DNA from: Collimonas fungivorans Ter331
Lineage (GTDB): Bacteria > Pseudomonadota > Gammaproteobacteria > Burkholderiales > Burkholderiaceae_D
Assembly: GCF_000221045.1 (NCBI RefSeq)
Contig: NC_015856.1
Coordinates: 3,740,542 to 3,804,541 of the forward strand
DNA: 64,000 bases
Direction of reading: 5' to 3'
Part shown: positions 44,966-52,762 of the stretch, piece by piece
Position numbering within the stretch: the stretch's first letter is position 1
Layout: each line of letters opens with the position of its first letter
The notes under the pieces: model-generated
Seen by the model: the letters and a program-made list of their open reading frames with translations, nothing else
What the model was told of the DNA's origin: nothing
Databases searched by the model: none
Made by a program: the position numbers and the translations under genes

Positions 44966-45451
44966 ATGCCATCATTCGATACCGTATCGGAAGCCAACCT
45001 GGTCGAAGTAAAAAACGCCAACGACCAGGCCAACAAGGAAATCTCGACCCGCTTCGACTTCAAGGGCAGCGACGCCCGCATCGAGTTGAAAGAGCGCGAC
45101 CTGACCGCCTATGCCGACTCGGAATTCCAGCTGAGCCAAGTGCGCGACGTACTGACCGCAAAACTGGTCAAGCGCAATGTCGACACCCGCTTCCTCGACA
45201 TCGGCAAGATCGAAAAGATCGGCGGCGACAAGGTCAAGCAGGTCATCAAGATCAAGAACGGCATCGAATCCGAAGCGGCCAAGAAGATCGTCCGCATCGT
45301 CAAGGACAGCAAGATGAAAGTCCAGGCCAGCATTCAGGGCGACGCCGTGCGCATCACCGGCGCCAAGCGCGACGATTTGCAGGCAGCGATGGCGATGCTG
45401 CGCAAGGAAGTGGCCGATTTGCCACTCGAATTCAATAATTTCCGTGACTAA
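44966..45451 (+). CDS. yajQ: YajQ family nucleotide-binding protein
   Basis: A 161-residue protein with two ferredoxin-like domains, starting [37 protein letters not shown]. Further hallmarks are [65 protein letters not shown] and a [10 protein letters not shown] end. YajQ-like proteins bind nucleotides, with cyclic-di-GMP binding reported for some homologues. AGAAGGA lies upstream of the ATG. Confidence 0.95.
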   Translation: MPSFDTVSEANLVEVKNANDQANKEISTRFDFKGSDARIELKERDLTAYADSEFQLSQVRDVLTAKLVKRNVDTRFLDIGKIEKIGGDKVKQVIKIKNGIESEAAKKIVRIVKDSKMKVQASIQGDAVRITGAKRDDLQAAMAMLRKEVADLPLEFNNFRD

Positions 45452-45554
45452 ATTGAAACTAGGCAACATATAAGGTTATCATCCACCTGCTGTTGCCTGC
45501 TGACTACTAAATCAGCGGCACTCTCTTAACCTCTTGCCAAGAAAGTCGGACCCC

Positions 45555-46190
45555 ATGCGCCCGCTTGCCCTGATCTCCAGCCTGTTTCTGTTTGCCTCCG
45601 TCACCGCCCAAGCTTCCGACATCGGCGTGGTTGGCCTGTTCCCGGGCAAGGCGGTGCTGGTGATCGACGGCTCCGGACCGAAGACTTTTGCGGTCGGCAG
45701 CAAGGTCACCGACGACGTCAAGCTGGTGGAAGCCAACGGCGCCACCGCCACGCTGGAAATCAAAGGCAAGCGCCAGGTCATCGGCATCGGCGACTATGTC
45801 AGCCGCAGCGCCCCGGGCGCCACCTCCAGCGTCACCCTGAAAGTCAATCCGCAAGGCCACTTCGTGGCGCAAGCCCAGATCAACGGCGCCATGATGACCA
45901 TGCTGGTCGATACCGGCGCCACCATGATCGCCCTGCCGGCATCGGATGCGATGCGGCTCGGCGTGGACTACAAGAAGGGCCGGATGACCATGGTCAATAC
46001 CGCCAACGGCGCGGCGCCGGCGTATATGGTCAAGCTGAACACCGTGAAGATCGGCGATATCGAAATGAACCAGGTCGACGCCCTGGTGCAGGAAGCCGGG
46101 CTGCCGTTCGCGCTGCTCGGCATGTCGTTCCTGAACCGCACCGAAATGAAACGCGAAGGCGAGATGATGGTGCTGACCAAGCGCTTCTGA
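45555..46190 (+). CDS. Exported clan AA (retropepsin-like) aspartic protease
   Basis: A 211-residue protein with a signal peptide (MRPLALISSLFLFASVTAQAS) and a single retropepsin-like lobe: MLVDTGATMIALPASDAMRLGVD holds the DTGAT active-site motif, and LGMSFLNRTEMKREGEMMVL closes the fold. It matches the bacterial TIGR02281-type group. As only one Asp motif is present, activity would need dimerisation. ATG 45555 is preferred to TTG 45534. Substrate unknown. Confidence 0.88.
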   Translation: MRPLALISSLFLFASVTAQASDIGVVGLFPGKAVLVIDGSGPKTFAVGSKVTDDVKLVEANGATATLEIKGKRQVIGIGDYVSRSAPGATSSVTLKVNPQGHFVAQAQINGAMMTMLVDTGATMIALPASDAMRLGVDYKKGRMTMVNTANGAAPAYMVKLNTVKIGDIEMNQVDALVQEAGLPFALLGMSFLNRTEMKREGEMMVLTKRF

Positions 46191-46209
46191 CAGCGCCTGG
46201 CCTGCATGC

Positions 46210-46233
46210 GGGCGGAACACATATCCGCCCTTT
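46210..46233 (+). terminator. Probable terminator after the aspartic protease gene
   Basis: GGGCGGA and TCCGCCC arms with a 7-base loop, followed by TTT, lie 20 bp after the stop and between convergent genes. The U-run is short. Confidence 0.55.
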
Positions 46234-46244
46234 GAACCGCCCGC

Positions 46245-47312
46245 TTAAGCCGGGCTGCTATTGAGCAAACGGCGCTGTTTTACCGCTGCCGCCAAACCTT
46301 CCAGCACCGCCACGCTTTCTTCCCAGTTGATGCAGCCGTCGGTCACCGACTGGCCGTAGACCAGTTCCTTGCCCGGCACCAGGTCCTGGCGGCCGGCGAT
46401 CAGGTGCGACTCCACCATGACACCGACGATACGGCCATCGCCGGCGGCAACCTGGCTGCCGATATCGGCGCATACGGGAATCTGGTTTTCCGGCTTCTTC
46501 GAGCTGTTGGCGTGCGAAGCATCGATCATCAGGCGCGACGCCAGGCCGCTGTTGGCGATATCCTTGCAAGCCGCATCGACGCTGGCCGCATCGTAGTTGG
46601 GTGCCTTGCCGCCGCGCAGGATGATATGGCAGTCTTCATTGCCGTTGGTCGACACGATCGCCGAGTGGCCGCCCTTGGTCACCGACAGGAAATGATGCGG
46701 CTGCGAAGCGGCCTTGATGGCGTCCACTGCAATCTTGATGTTGCCGTCGGTGCCGTTCTTGAAACCGACCGGGCACGACAGGCCGGAAGCCAGCTCGCGG
46801 TGCACCTGCGATTCGGTGGTGCGGGCGCCGATCGCACCCCAGCTGATCAGGTCGGCGATGTATTGCGGGCTGATCACGTCCAGGAACTCGGTGCCGGCCG
46901 GCAGGCCCAGCTCGTTGATGTTCAGCAGCAGCTCGCGCGCCAGGCGCAGGCCGTCGTTGATGCGGAAGCTGTTGTCCATGTACGGATCGTTGATCAGGCC
47001 CTTCCAGCCCACCGTGGTGCGCGGCTTTTCGAAGTACACGCGCATGACGATTTCCAGTTCGCCCTTGAAGCGCTCGCGCTCGCCGACCAGGCGGCCGGCA
47101 TATTCCATCGCCGCCTTGGTGTCGTGGATCGAGCATGGGCCGATCACCACCATCAGGCGGTCATCCTGGCCGTGCAAGATGCGATGCAGGGCAATGCGCG
47201 AATTGGCAGCCGTATCGGCCACTTTCTCGGAGCAGCCGAATTCGCGGATCAAATGGGACGGTGGAACTAATTCTTTCATTTCTCGTATGCGCAGATCGTC
47301 GGTGCGTAGCAT
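46245..47312 (-). CDS. aroG: 3-deoxy-7-phosphoheptulonate synthase (DAHP synthase, type I)
   Basis: A 355-residue enzyme of the AroG/AroF/AroH family, first step of the shikimate pathway. It has VVIGPCSIHDTKAAMEYA, RVYFEKPRTTVGWKGLINDPYMDNSF, SWGAIGARTTESQVHRELASGLSCPVGFKNGTDG and DASHANSSKK. ATG 47312 has AGGAG 6 bases upstream, so the TTG at 47330 is unlikely. The upstream leader encodes a Phe/Tyr-rich peptide followed by a terminator, pointing to attenuation by aromatic amino acid supply. Confidence 0.96.
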   Translation of the reverse strand: MLRTDDLRIREMKELVPPSHLIREFGCSEKVADTAANSRIALHRILHGQDDRLMVVIGPCSIHDTKAAMEYAGRLVGERERFKGELEIVMRVYFEKPRTTVGWKGLINDPYMDNSFRINDGLRLARELLLNINELGLPAGTEFLDVISPQYIADLISWGAIGARTTESQVHRELASGLSCPVGFKNGTDGNIKIAVDAIKAASQPHHFLSVTKGGHSAIVSTNGNEDCHIILRGGKAPNYDAASVDAACKDIANSGLASRLMIDASHANSSKKPENQIPVCADIGSQVAAGDGRIVGVMVESHLIAGRQDLVPGKELVYGQSVTDGCINWEESVAVLEGLAAAVKQRRLLNSSPA

Positions 47313-47344
47313 GTTTTTCTCCTGGCTCAAAAGTGACTGGGTAT

Positions 47345-47373
47345 AAAAAAACCGCCATCGCTGGCGGTTTTTT
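47345..47373 (-). promoter_or_regulatory. aroG attenuator terminator
   Basis: On the minus strand AACCGCCA (47369-47362) and TGGCGGTT (47357-47350) form an 8-bp stem with a 4-base loop, followed by a U-run (47351-47345), 33 bases before the aroG start. Its 5' arm (ACCGCC, 47368-47363) can instead pair with GGCGGT (47424-47419) inside the leader peptide coding region, giving a candidate antiterminator. The hairpin lies between a leader peptide and the structural gene, the classical position. Confidence 0.75.
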
Positions 47374-47396
47374 AGAAATTTCGGTTTGCTCTTTAC

Positions 47397-47477
47397 TTAC
47401 GAACGCTTACCGCTTTTCACCGCCGTGGGGCTGGAATAGCTAAAGTAAAAAAAGAAGTAAGCGCGTGCGAAAGACAT
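47397..47477 (-). CDS. Phe/Tyr-rich leader peptide of aroG
   Basis: A 26-codon frame, ATG at 47477-47475 to TAA at 47399-47397, encoding a peptide with the core AYFFFYFSYSS: of eight consecutive residues seven are Phe or Tyr. Such a cluster is expected where ribosome stalling on Phe and Tyr codons is sensed, as in the pheA leader. The candidate antiterminator arm lies at codons 18-20, four codons after the last Tyr. No strong ribosome site is seen. The longer 71-codon frame starting at 47612 is less likely. Confidence 0.7.
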   Translation of the reverse strand: MSFARAYFFFYFSYSSPTAVKSGKRS

Positions 47478-47625
47478 GTTTTTCAGTAAAGGATTATTAA
47501 AATCAAGGCCAATAGTGCAGGATTTCCGGAAATTTGGCAAGGCCAGGATTACCACAGGCCAGGACACCGCTCCAAGGCAGTTAAGCGGATCCATGGAGTC
47601 CACTCGCCTCAACCAATGGCTCTAT

Positions 47626-47916
47626 TCAACTATGCAATGACTTAAGCGCTATATCTGGCGCCGTTGATACAATTTTGAGCAAGGCGGCGGCTGGGCCAGT
47701 CGGACTGCGCCGGTGCTGCTCCCAGTTTTGCAAAGTCTTGATGCTGACACGCATCAGTTTTGCAAATTCGCTCTGAGATAAGCCAATTTGCTCACGAACG
47801 GCTTTTACATCGGTAGGCGACATCTGAAATCGGCGCGATGCCTCGGCTTTCCCTTCGGAAATAGCCTTTGCTTCTTTCAGACTTTGCAGCAGGTCATCAA
47901 AAAGTACATTTTCCAT
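47626..47916 (-). CDS. HigA/NadS-type helix-turn-helix antitoxin
   Basis: A 96-residue XRE-type protein: a helical N-terminus (FDDLLQSLKEAKAISEGKAEASRRF), then the HTH DVKAVREQIGLSQSEFAKLMRVSIKTLQNWEQHRRSPTGPAAALLKI. The VKAVREQIGLSQSEFA and LQNWEQGRR-like pattern marks the HigA/NadS antitoxin group. It follows the toxin gene by only 2 bp. Toxin-first order is typical of higBA. Probably autoregulatory. Confidence 0.88.
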   Translation of the reverse strand: MENVLFDDLLQSLKEAKAISEGKAEASRRFQMSPTDVKAVREQIGLSQSEFAKLMRVSIKTLQNWEQHRRSPTGPAAALLKIVSTAPDIALKSLHS

Positions 47917-47918
47917 AC

Positions 47919-48230
47919 TTACAGTTCCTTCACAAATTCCCGCAAAATAGCAATTTCCTTATCGGATAGCGTATCTTTTTTGGATTTCGGATAGGCCACT
48001 AGCATGTAAACCTGGTGGTTATCCTTTATCCAATAATAGATCACTCTGATTCCGCCGCTTTTGCCACGACCTCGCGCTGCGTACCGCATTTTGCGGATGC
48101 CGCCGCCATCTTTGATGACATCGCCCCGGGACGGATCCTCCATCAATACCGATTGCAGTTCCCGGTATTCTTCCTCTGCAAGCAAGGCTGTGATCATCCG
48201 AGTAAAAGTGGGCGTCTCGATGAATTCCAT
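47919..48230 (-). CDS. HigB/RelE-superfamily toxin
   Basis: A 104-residue RelE-like toxin from ATG 48230: MEFIETPTFTRMITALLAEEEYRELQSVLMEDPSRGDVIKDGGGIRKMRYAARGRGKSGGIRVIYYW, ending LSDKEIAILREFVKEL. The basic GGIRKMRYAARGRGKSGGIRVIYYW core is characteristic. The 104-residue length fits the family, so upstream Met codons (48236, 48248) are less likely. A TATAAT box at 48238-48243 is very close to the start. Upstream 48231-48475 holds no other gene. Confidence 0.87.
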   Translation of the reverse strand: MEFIETPTFTRMITALLAEEEYRELQSVLMEDPSRGDVIKDGGGIRKMRYAARGRGKSGGIRVIYYWIKDNHQVYMLVAYPKSKKDTLSDKEIAILREFVKEL

Positions 48231-48475
48231 TATCATTATATACGCCATTGGCGTATAGAGAAAACACCAGTCATTTTCGTCGCCGATATGACCAGTTAGT
48301 AAAAAAGGAATATTGGAACATGATGAAAACTCTATTTCGCCAAGAGCCTCCCGTAAAGTCATACGACATAGGGTAATCACCTAAATAGCTGTCTCGCGCG
48401 CACCGGTGGCGCATCAACCGCAACCATTCCCTGGCAATCCCGGCTCGCGCAAAACAAACCAGGACCTACGCTCAA

Positions 48476-49681
48476 TCAATGCATAGCAACCGCATGCCCC
48501 GACCCAACGATGGGCGCAATCCCGTCCCGCCGATCCAGCCGTCCCGCCAGTGAAGTCAGGCCCAACGCACCCAGCACCACGACGGCGCCGATCCAGGGCG
48601 TCGCCATCAAGCCAAGATGGCTGACGATCAGGCCGCCGCCCCAGGCGCCTAGCGCAATACCGACATTGAACGCCGCGATGTTCAGGCCGGACGCCACATC
48701 CACCGCGCGCGGCGCATGGCGTTCAGCCTGCTGCACCACATACACCTGCAAACCCGGCACATTGCCGAAGGCGAAAGCCCCCCAGGCCAGCACGGTCAGC
48801 ACAGCCAGCCAAGGATTGGCCGCGGTAAAGGTAAGCACGAACAGGACCACAGCCAGCATGGCAAACACGATCTGCAATGCGCGTATCGGACCCCTTTTGT
48901 CGGCCAGCTTGCCGCCCCAGATATTACCGAAGGCAACCGAAACGCCGTACACCAGCATCACCAGGCTAACGGTAGAAGCCGAGAAACCGGAGATTTCCTG
49001 CAGGATCGGCGCCAGGTAGGTGAACGCGATGAAAGAACCGCCGTAACCCAGGGCAGTGATCGCATACACCAGCAACAGCCGCGGTTTCTTCAGCACGGCG
49101 GCCTGCGTCAGCAAGGACGCCGGCTTGCTGCTGGCAATATTGTTAGGCACCAGGATCCAGCTGCCGACAAACGCGATCACACCTAGCAGCGACACCGCCA
49201 GGAAAGTCGACTGCCAGCCGAACGTCTGGCCGATGAAAGTTCCAAGCGGCACGCCGGTGACCAGGGCAACGGTCAGCCCGGTGAACATGAGGGCGATTGC
49301 ACTGGCCGCCTTTTCTTTCGGCACCAGGCCGGTGGCGATGGTCGATCCGATCGAGAAGAACACGCCGTGCGCCAATCCTGTCAGCACACGCGCCGCCATC
49401 AGCGCTTCGTAGCCCGGCGCCATCCAGGCAACAAGGTTGCCGATCGTGAACAAGGCCATCAGGCCCAGCAACAGCTGCTTGCGCGGCACGCGGCCGGTCA
49501 AGGCTGTCAGCACCGGCGCGCCTACCGCAACACCCAGCGCATAGAGGCTGACCAGCAGGCCGGCCGAAGGAACGGAAACGCCGAGACTGGTGGCGATAGT
49601 TGGAATCAGGCCAACGATAACGAATTCTGTCGTACCGATGGCAAAAGCGCTGAGCGTGAGCGCCCAAAGTGCGAGTGGCAT
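48476..49681 (-). CDS. AraJ/YdhP-like DHA1 MFS transporter
   Basis: A 401-residue 12-helix transporter: MPLALWALTLSAFAIGTTEFVIVGLIPTIATSLGVSVPSAGLLVSLYALGVAVGAP, with the TEFVIVGLIPTIA signature of the arabinose-polymer/sugar efflux-like group, TGRVPRKQLLLGLM as motif A and GVPLGTFIGQTFGWQSTF as motif C. AGGAAA precedes ATG 49681, so the 68-residue upstream extension of the frame is not coding. Substrate unknown; drugs or sugars are typical of relatives. Confidence 0.87.
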   Translation of the reverse strand: MPLALWALTLSAFAIGTTEFVIVGLIPTIATSLGVSVPSAGLLVSLYALGVAVGAPVLTALTGRVPRKQLLLGLMALFTIGNLVAWMAPGYEALMAARVLTGLAHGVFFSIGSTIATGLVPKEKAASAIALMFTGLTVALVTGVPLGTFIGQTFGWQSTFLAVSLLGVIAFVGSWILVPNNIASSKPASLLTQAAVLKKPRLLLVYAITALGYGGSFIAFTYLAPILQEISGFSASTVSLVMLVYGVSVAFGNIWGGKLADKRGPIRALQIVFAMLAVVLFVLTFTAANPWLAVLTVLAWGAFAFGNVPGLQVYVVQQAERHAPRAVDVASGLNIAAFNVGIALGAWGGGLIVSHLGLMATPWIGAVVVLGALGLTSLAGRLDRRDGIAPIVGSGHAVAMH

Positions 49682-49852
49682 GATGATTTTCCTGTTTGAA
49701 GTTTGACGCCATGCAGTTTGACGGCAGGCGCAACAAAGAAAAACCATTATGGCCACAATACATATTTGACTAAAAATCAAATATATAGGAGATTTAATGT
49801 AAATTTCGCACAAAACTTGCCCAATGCCACGGCCTGTGCTCCGTAGCCAATC

Positions 49853-49908
49853 AATTAGGGTCAGAGTCGAATTTTTAAGCATCAAATAATTCGACTCTGA
49901 CCCTAATT
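49853..49908. repeat. Long palindromic REP-like element
   Basis: Two perfect 21-base inverted arms, containing GGGTCAGAGTCGAATT on the left (49853-49873) and AATTCGACTCTGACCC on the right (49888-49908), enclose a 14-base loop. The GGGTCAGAGTCGAA core is a repetitive palindrome I recall from many proteobacterial genomes near REP-associated transposases; no transposase is present here. It lies in the gene-free stretch 49682-50003, which otherwise holds the MFS promoter region and the ogt promoter. Confidence 0.75.
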
Positions 49909-49922
49909 AACTGCTGGATTAC

Positions 49923-49974
49923 TGAATTCGACCGCAAGACCCGGAGTGCGACACCCTGACTGGCTGCCTAGACT
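49923..49974 (+). promoter_or_regulatory. Ada-box promoter of the ogt operon
   Basis: AAT (49925-49927), six bases, then GCAA (49934-49937) matches the A-box/B-box layout of E. coli Ada sites. Nineteen bases after a shared GTGC follows a -10-like TAGACT (49969-49974); no good -35 exists, as expected for an activator-dependent promoter. The 30-base block from 49923 is 26/30 identical to the block upstream of ada (52674-52703), and the -10 spacing is the same. Confidence 0.75.
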
Positions 49975-50003
49975 GGGAACCGTCAACCACTCTGGAGTAA
50001 GTC

Positions 50004-50567
50004 ATGAACACACTACATAACGCTATCGGACCAGCCCCCTACCTGCGGCAACCCCAAACTGCGGTGGAGGAAGAAATCCATTACGCCATCGGCAACGGCC
50101 TGCTCGGTAAATTCCTGGCGGCCCGGACCTCGCACGGTATCTGCGCCATCATGTTCGGCGACGATGAAGAAGTCCTGGTCACCGAACTGGCGCGCGGCTT
50201 TCCCAAAGCAAAATGCATCTTGAGCGACCACGCGCTGCAAGAACTGCTCACGGAAATAAACACCGTGATGGCTTGGCCGGAATACAGGCTGAGCCAGCCG
50301 CTGGACATCGGCGGCACCAGCTTCCAGCAGCAGGTATGGCAAGCGCTGCTGGAAATTCCTGCAGGCGCCACCGCCAGCTACCAGGACATCGCCAACCGCC
50401 TCGGCAAACCCGATGCCGTGCGCGCCGTGGCAGGCGCCTGCGCCGCCAACCTGCTGGCGCTGGCCATCCCCTGCCACCGGGTCATCAGACAAGACGGCGA
50501 CATCTCAGGCTACCGCTGGGGCGTGCAACGCAAGCAGGCGCTGCTGCAACGCGAGGCGCAGGCATGA
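50004..50567 (+). CDS. ogt: Methylated-DNA-protein-cysteine methyltransferase (Ogt/AdaC-like)
   Basis: A 187-residue O6-alkylguanine-DNA methyltransferase with acceptor Cys157 in LAIPCHRVIRQDG. The RNase H-like N-terminal domain (IHYAIGNGLLGKFLAARTSHGICAIMFGDDEE) closely resembles the C-terminal half of the Ada encoded at 52763, as does the GTSFQQQVWQALLEIPAGATASYQDIA helix. It appears to be a paralogue of the Ada C-terminal part. First gene of an operon whose next start overlaps its stop (ATGA). Confidence 0.93.
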   Translation: MNTLHNAIGPAPYLRQPQTAVEEEIHYAIGNGLLGKFLAARTSHGICAIMFGDDEEVLVTELARGFPKAKCILSDHALQELLTEINTVMAWPEYRLSQPLDIGGTSFQQQVWQALLEIPAGATASYQDIANRLGKPDAVRAVAGACAANLLALAIPCHRVIRQDGDISGYRWGVQRKQALLQREAQA

Positions 50568-51307
50568 ACGCCCCCATCCGCACCGCCGCGGCCAGCGCCG
50601 ATACCATATCCAGTCGGCTGCAAGCCATGGACTGGGAAAGCGTTTACCAGGACTTGGACAGCTACGGCAGCGCGCTGCTGCCGCGCCTGGCAACACCGGC
50701 CGAATGCGCGGCGTTGACCGCGCTTTACCCGCGCGACGACATCTTCCGCAGCCGGGTCGTGATGGAGCGCCACGGCTTCGGACGCGGCGAATACAAGTAT
50801 TTCAACTATCCCTTGCCCGGCCTGATAGCGGACTTGCGCAGCGCGCTCTATCCACTCTTGGCGCCTCTGGCCAACCGCTGGAACGAAACGATGCATATCG
50901 CCGCCCGCTTCCCGCAGCAACATGCCGATTTCATTGCCCGCTGCCACGCTGCAGGGCAATTGCGTCCGACGCCGCTGATGCTGCAATACGGCGCGGGCGA
51001 CTACAACTGCCTGCATCAAGACCTGTACGGCGAACATGTGTTTCCGCTGCAGGCGGCAATCCTGCTGTCGGAACCGGGCCGCGATTTCCGCGGCGGCGAA
51101 TTCGTGATGACCGAACAAAGGCCGCGCATGCAGTCGCGCCCCGAGGTCATCCCTCTGACCCAGGGCGACGCCGTCGTGTTTGCGGTCCATAATCGCCCGG
51201 TGCAAGGCCAACGCGGCGCATATAGGGTAAATTTACGGCATGGCGTCAGCCGCATCCGCTCCGGGTCGCGGCACACGCTGGGCGTGATTTTCCATGACGC
51301 TTTATGA
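50564..51307 (+). CDS. 2OG-Fe(II) oxygenase (prolyl-hydroxylase-like) in the alkylation-response operon
   Basis: A 247-residue protein. The double-stranded beta-helix core shows YGAGDYNCLHQDLYGEHVFPLQAAILLSEP (candidate ligands His151 and Asp153), GGEFVMTEQRPRMQSRPEVIPLTQGDAVVF, and a distal His226 in RVNLRHGVSRIRSG, followed by RHTLGVIFHDA. It differs from AlkB, which is encoded just downstream. Start ATG 50564 overlaps the ogt stop by four bases. Such genes recur beside ada/alkB in related bacteria, suggesting a role in alkylation damage; the substrate is unknown. Confidence 0.8.
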   Translation: MNAPIRTAAASADTISSRLQAMDWESVYQDLDSYGSALLPRLATPAECAALTALYPRDDIFRSRVVMERHGFGRGEYKYFNYPLPGLIADLRSALYPLLAPLANRWNETMHIAARFPQQHADFIARCHAAGQLRPTPLMLQYGAGDYNCLHQDLYGEHVFPLQAAILLSEPGRDFRGGEFVMTEQRPRMQSRPEVIPLTQGDAVVFAVHNRPVQGQRGAYRVNLRHGVSRIRSGSRHTLGVIFHDAL

Positions 51308-51317
51308 AGAGCAGCAC

Positions 51318-51980
51318 ATGACTTTAGATTTGTTCGACCTTGAAGAATTGTCCGAATTGTCAGACAAACGCCAGCAACAGCTGGCGCAAGATGCATTCGT
51401 ATTGCGTGCCTTCGCCACGCCTTACGTGGCGCAGCTGTTGCCGCTGCTGGAAACAATCCAGCAAGCATCGCCGTTCCGCCACCTGGTGACTCCGGGCGGC
51501 TTCCGCATGTCGGTAGCCATGACCTGCTGCGGCGCCCTAGGCTGGACCAGCGACCGCCGCGGCTATCGCTACAGCGCTATCGACCCGGACAACGGCCGCA
51601 ACTGGCCCGCCATGCCCGACATTTTTTTACTGCTGGCGCAAGCTGCGGCAGCACAAGCCGGGTTCGACGGCTTCCTGCCGGATGCTTGCCTGATCAACCG
51701 CTACCAGCCGGGAACCAGGCTGACCCTGCATCAGGACAAGGATGAGCAGGACTACGCCGCGCCCATCGTTTCCGTCTCGCTGGGCATCCCTGCGATGTTC
51801 CTGTTCGGCGGCCACGAGCGCAGCGACAAGGCGGCGCGCGTGCCGCTGTTCCATGGCGACGTCGTAGTCTGGGGCGGCGTCGACCGCTTGCGCTATCACG
51901 GCGTGCTGCCGCTGAAGGAAGCCGAACACCCGCTGCTCGGCGGGCAAAGGATCAATCTCACTTTTCGCAAGGCCGCTTAA
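51318..51980 (+). CDS. alkB: AlkB, DNA oxidative demethylase
   Basis: A 220-residue Fe(II)/2OG dioxygenase that removes methyl groups from 1-methyladenine and 3-methylcytosine. It has MSVAMTCCGALGWTSDRRGYRYS, the NRYQPGTRLTLHQDKDEQDYAAPIVSVSLG core with His138 and Asp140, distal His194 in RLRYHGVLPL, and GGQRINLTFRK with Arg211 and Arg217 for 2OG. ATG 51318, 10 bp after the preceding stop, is favoured by GAAGAG upstream; ATG 51294 would overlap it. Confidence 0.95.
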   Translation: MTLDLFDLEELSELSDKRQQQLAQDAFVLRAFATPYVAQLLPLLETIQQASPFRHLVTPGGFRMSVAMTCCGALGWTSDRRGYRYSAIDPDNGRNWPAMPDIFLLLAQAAAAQAGFDGFLPDACLINRYQPGTRLTLHQDKDEQDYAAPIVSVSLGIPAMFLFGGHERSDKAARVPLFHGDVVVWGGVDRLRYHGVLPLKEAEHPLLGGQRINLTFRKAA

Positions 51981-52676
51981 GTGCTCACTTCAATGCCCGC
52001 TTCAACCATTCTCGCTGCCGACATATCAGACAACGCCTACCATGAAGCAGAACAATTCCTCTCGGCGCTAGATGCTGACTGGGCGCGCCATATAACCCGC
52101 ATCGGCCCCTGCCGCCACGCCGCCAAGCCGGCGCGCGATCCCTATGAAGCCCTGGTGCGGGCAATCGCTTATCAACAGCTGCATGCACGCGCCGGCGACG
52201 CCATCCTTGGCCGCATGCTGGCTCTGTTTGGCGATGCGCCTTTTCCGAGTGCGCGGCAATTGCGGGATACGCCTGTCGACATCTTGCACGGCTGCGGCTT
52301 CTCGGCCGGCAAGATCGCCACGATCCACGGCATTGCCCAGGCGGCACTGGATGGCGTTGTGCCGCCGCGCGCCGAAGCGGTAACCATGAGCGACGCCGAC
52401 CTCATTGAACGCCTGACCAGCCTGCGCGGCGTCGGCCGCTGGACCGTGGAAATGTTCCTGATTTATACGCTGGAGCGCATGGATATCTTGCCGGCCGACG
52501 ATTTCGGCGTACGCGAAGGCTACCGCCGCCTGAAGAACCTGCCGCAGGCGCCGACCAAAAAACAGATCGGCGACATCGGCCGGGCCTGGAGCCCTTACCG
52601 CACCGTGGCCGCCTGGTATCTGTGGCGTCTGCCGAAAAATCCAGCAAATCATGAGGATAACAAGGGTATTGTCTGA
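51981..52676 (+). CDS. alkA: DNA-3-methyladenine glycosylase II (AlkA-type HhH-GPD)
   Basis: A 231-residue base-excision glycosylase. PYEALVRAIAYQQLHARAGDAILGRML begins the HhH-GPD fold, the helix-hairpin-helix is LTSLRGVGRWTVEMFLIY, and the catalytic Asp lies in ILPADDFGVREGYRRL. GTG start directly after the alkB stop, with AAGG upstream; ATG 51993 is an alternative. It lacks the N-terminal TATA-like domain of E. coli AlkA, as in short relatives. Its stop codon overlaps the Ada-box block of the ada promoter. Confidence 0.92.
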   Translation: MLTSMPASTILAADISDNAYHEAEQFLSALDADWARHITRIGPCRHAAKPARDPYEALVRAIAYQQLHARAGDAILGRMLALFGDAPFPSARQLRDTPVDILHGCGFSAGKIATIHGIAQAALDGVVPPRAEAVTMSDADLIERLTSLRGVGRWTVEMFLIYTLERMDILPADDFGVREGYRRLKNLPQAPTKKQIGDIGRAWSPYRTVAAWYLWRLPKNPANHEDNKGIV

Positions 52677-52725
52677 ATTTGACAGCAAGACTCGGAGTGC
52701 TACGGCTCCGATGCGTTGCTAAAGT
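52674..52725 (+). promoter_or_regulatory. Ada-box promoter of ada
   Basis: AAT (52676-52678), six bases, then GCAA (52685-52688), with a TAAAGT -10-like box (52720-52725) 19 bases after GTGC. Sequence and spacing match the ogt-operon promoter at 49923-49974. The block begins at the alkA stop codon. The ada ATG is 37 bases after the -10. Confidence 0.75.
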
Positions 52726-52762
52726 ACAGCTACGATACAACGATAGCTAACCGGAAGCCGAT

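Noticed and set aside
47397-47612. 71-codon reading of the aroG leader frame
   Set aside because: The shorter 26-codon frame from 47477 explains the Phe/Tyr cluster and fits an attenuator; the upstream part shows no start signal.
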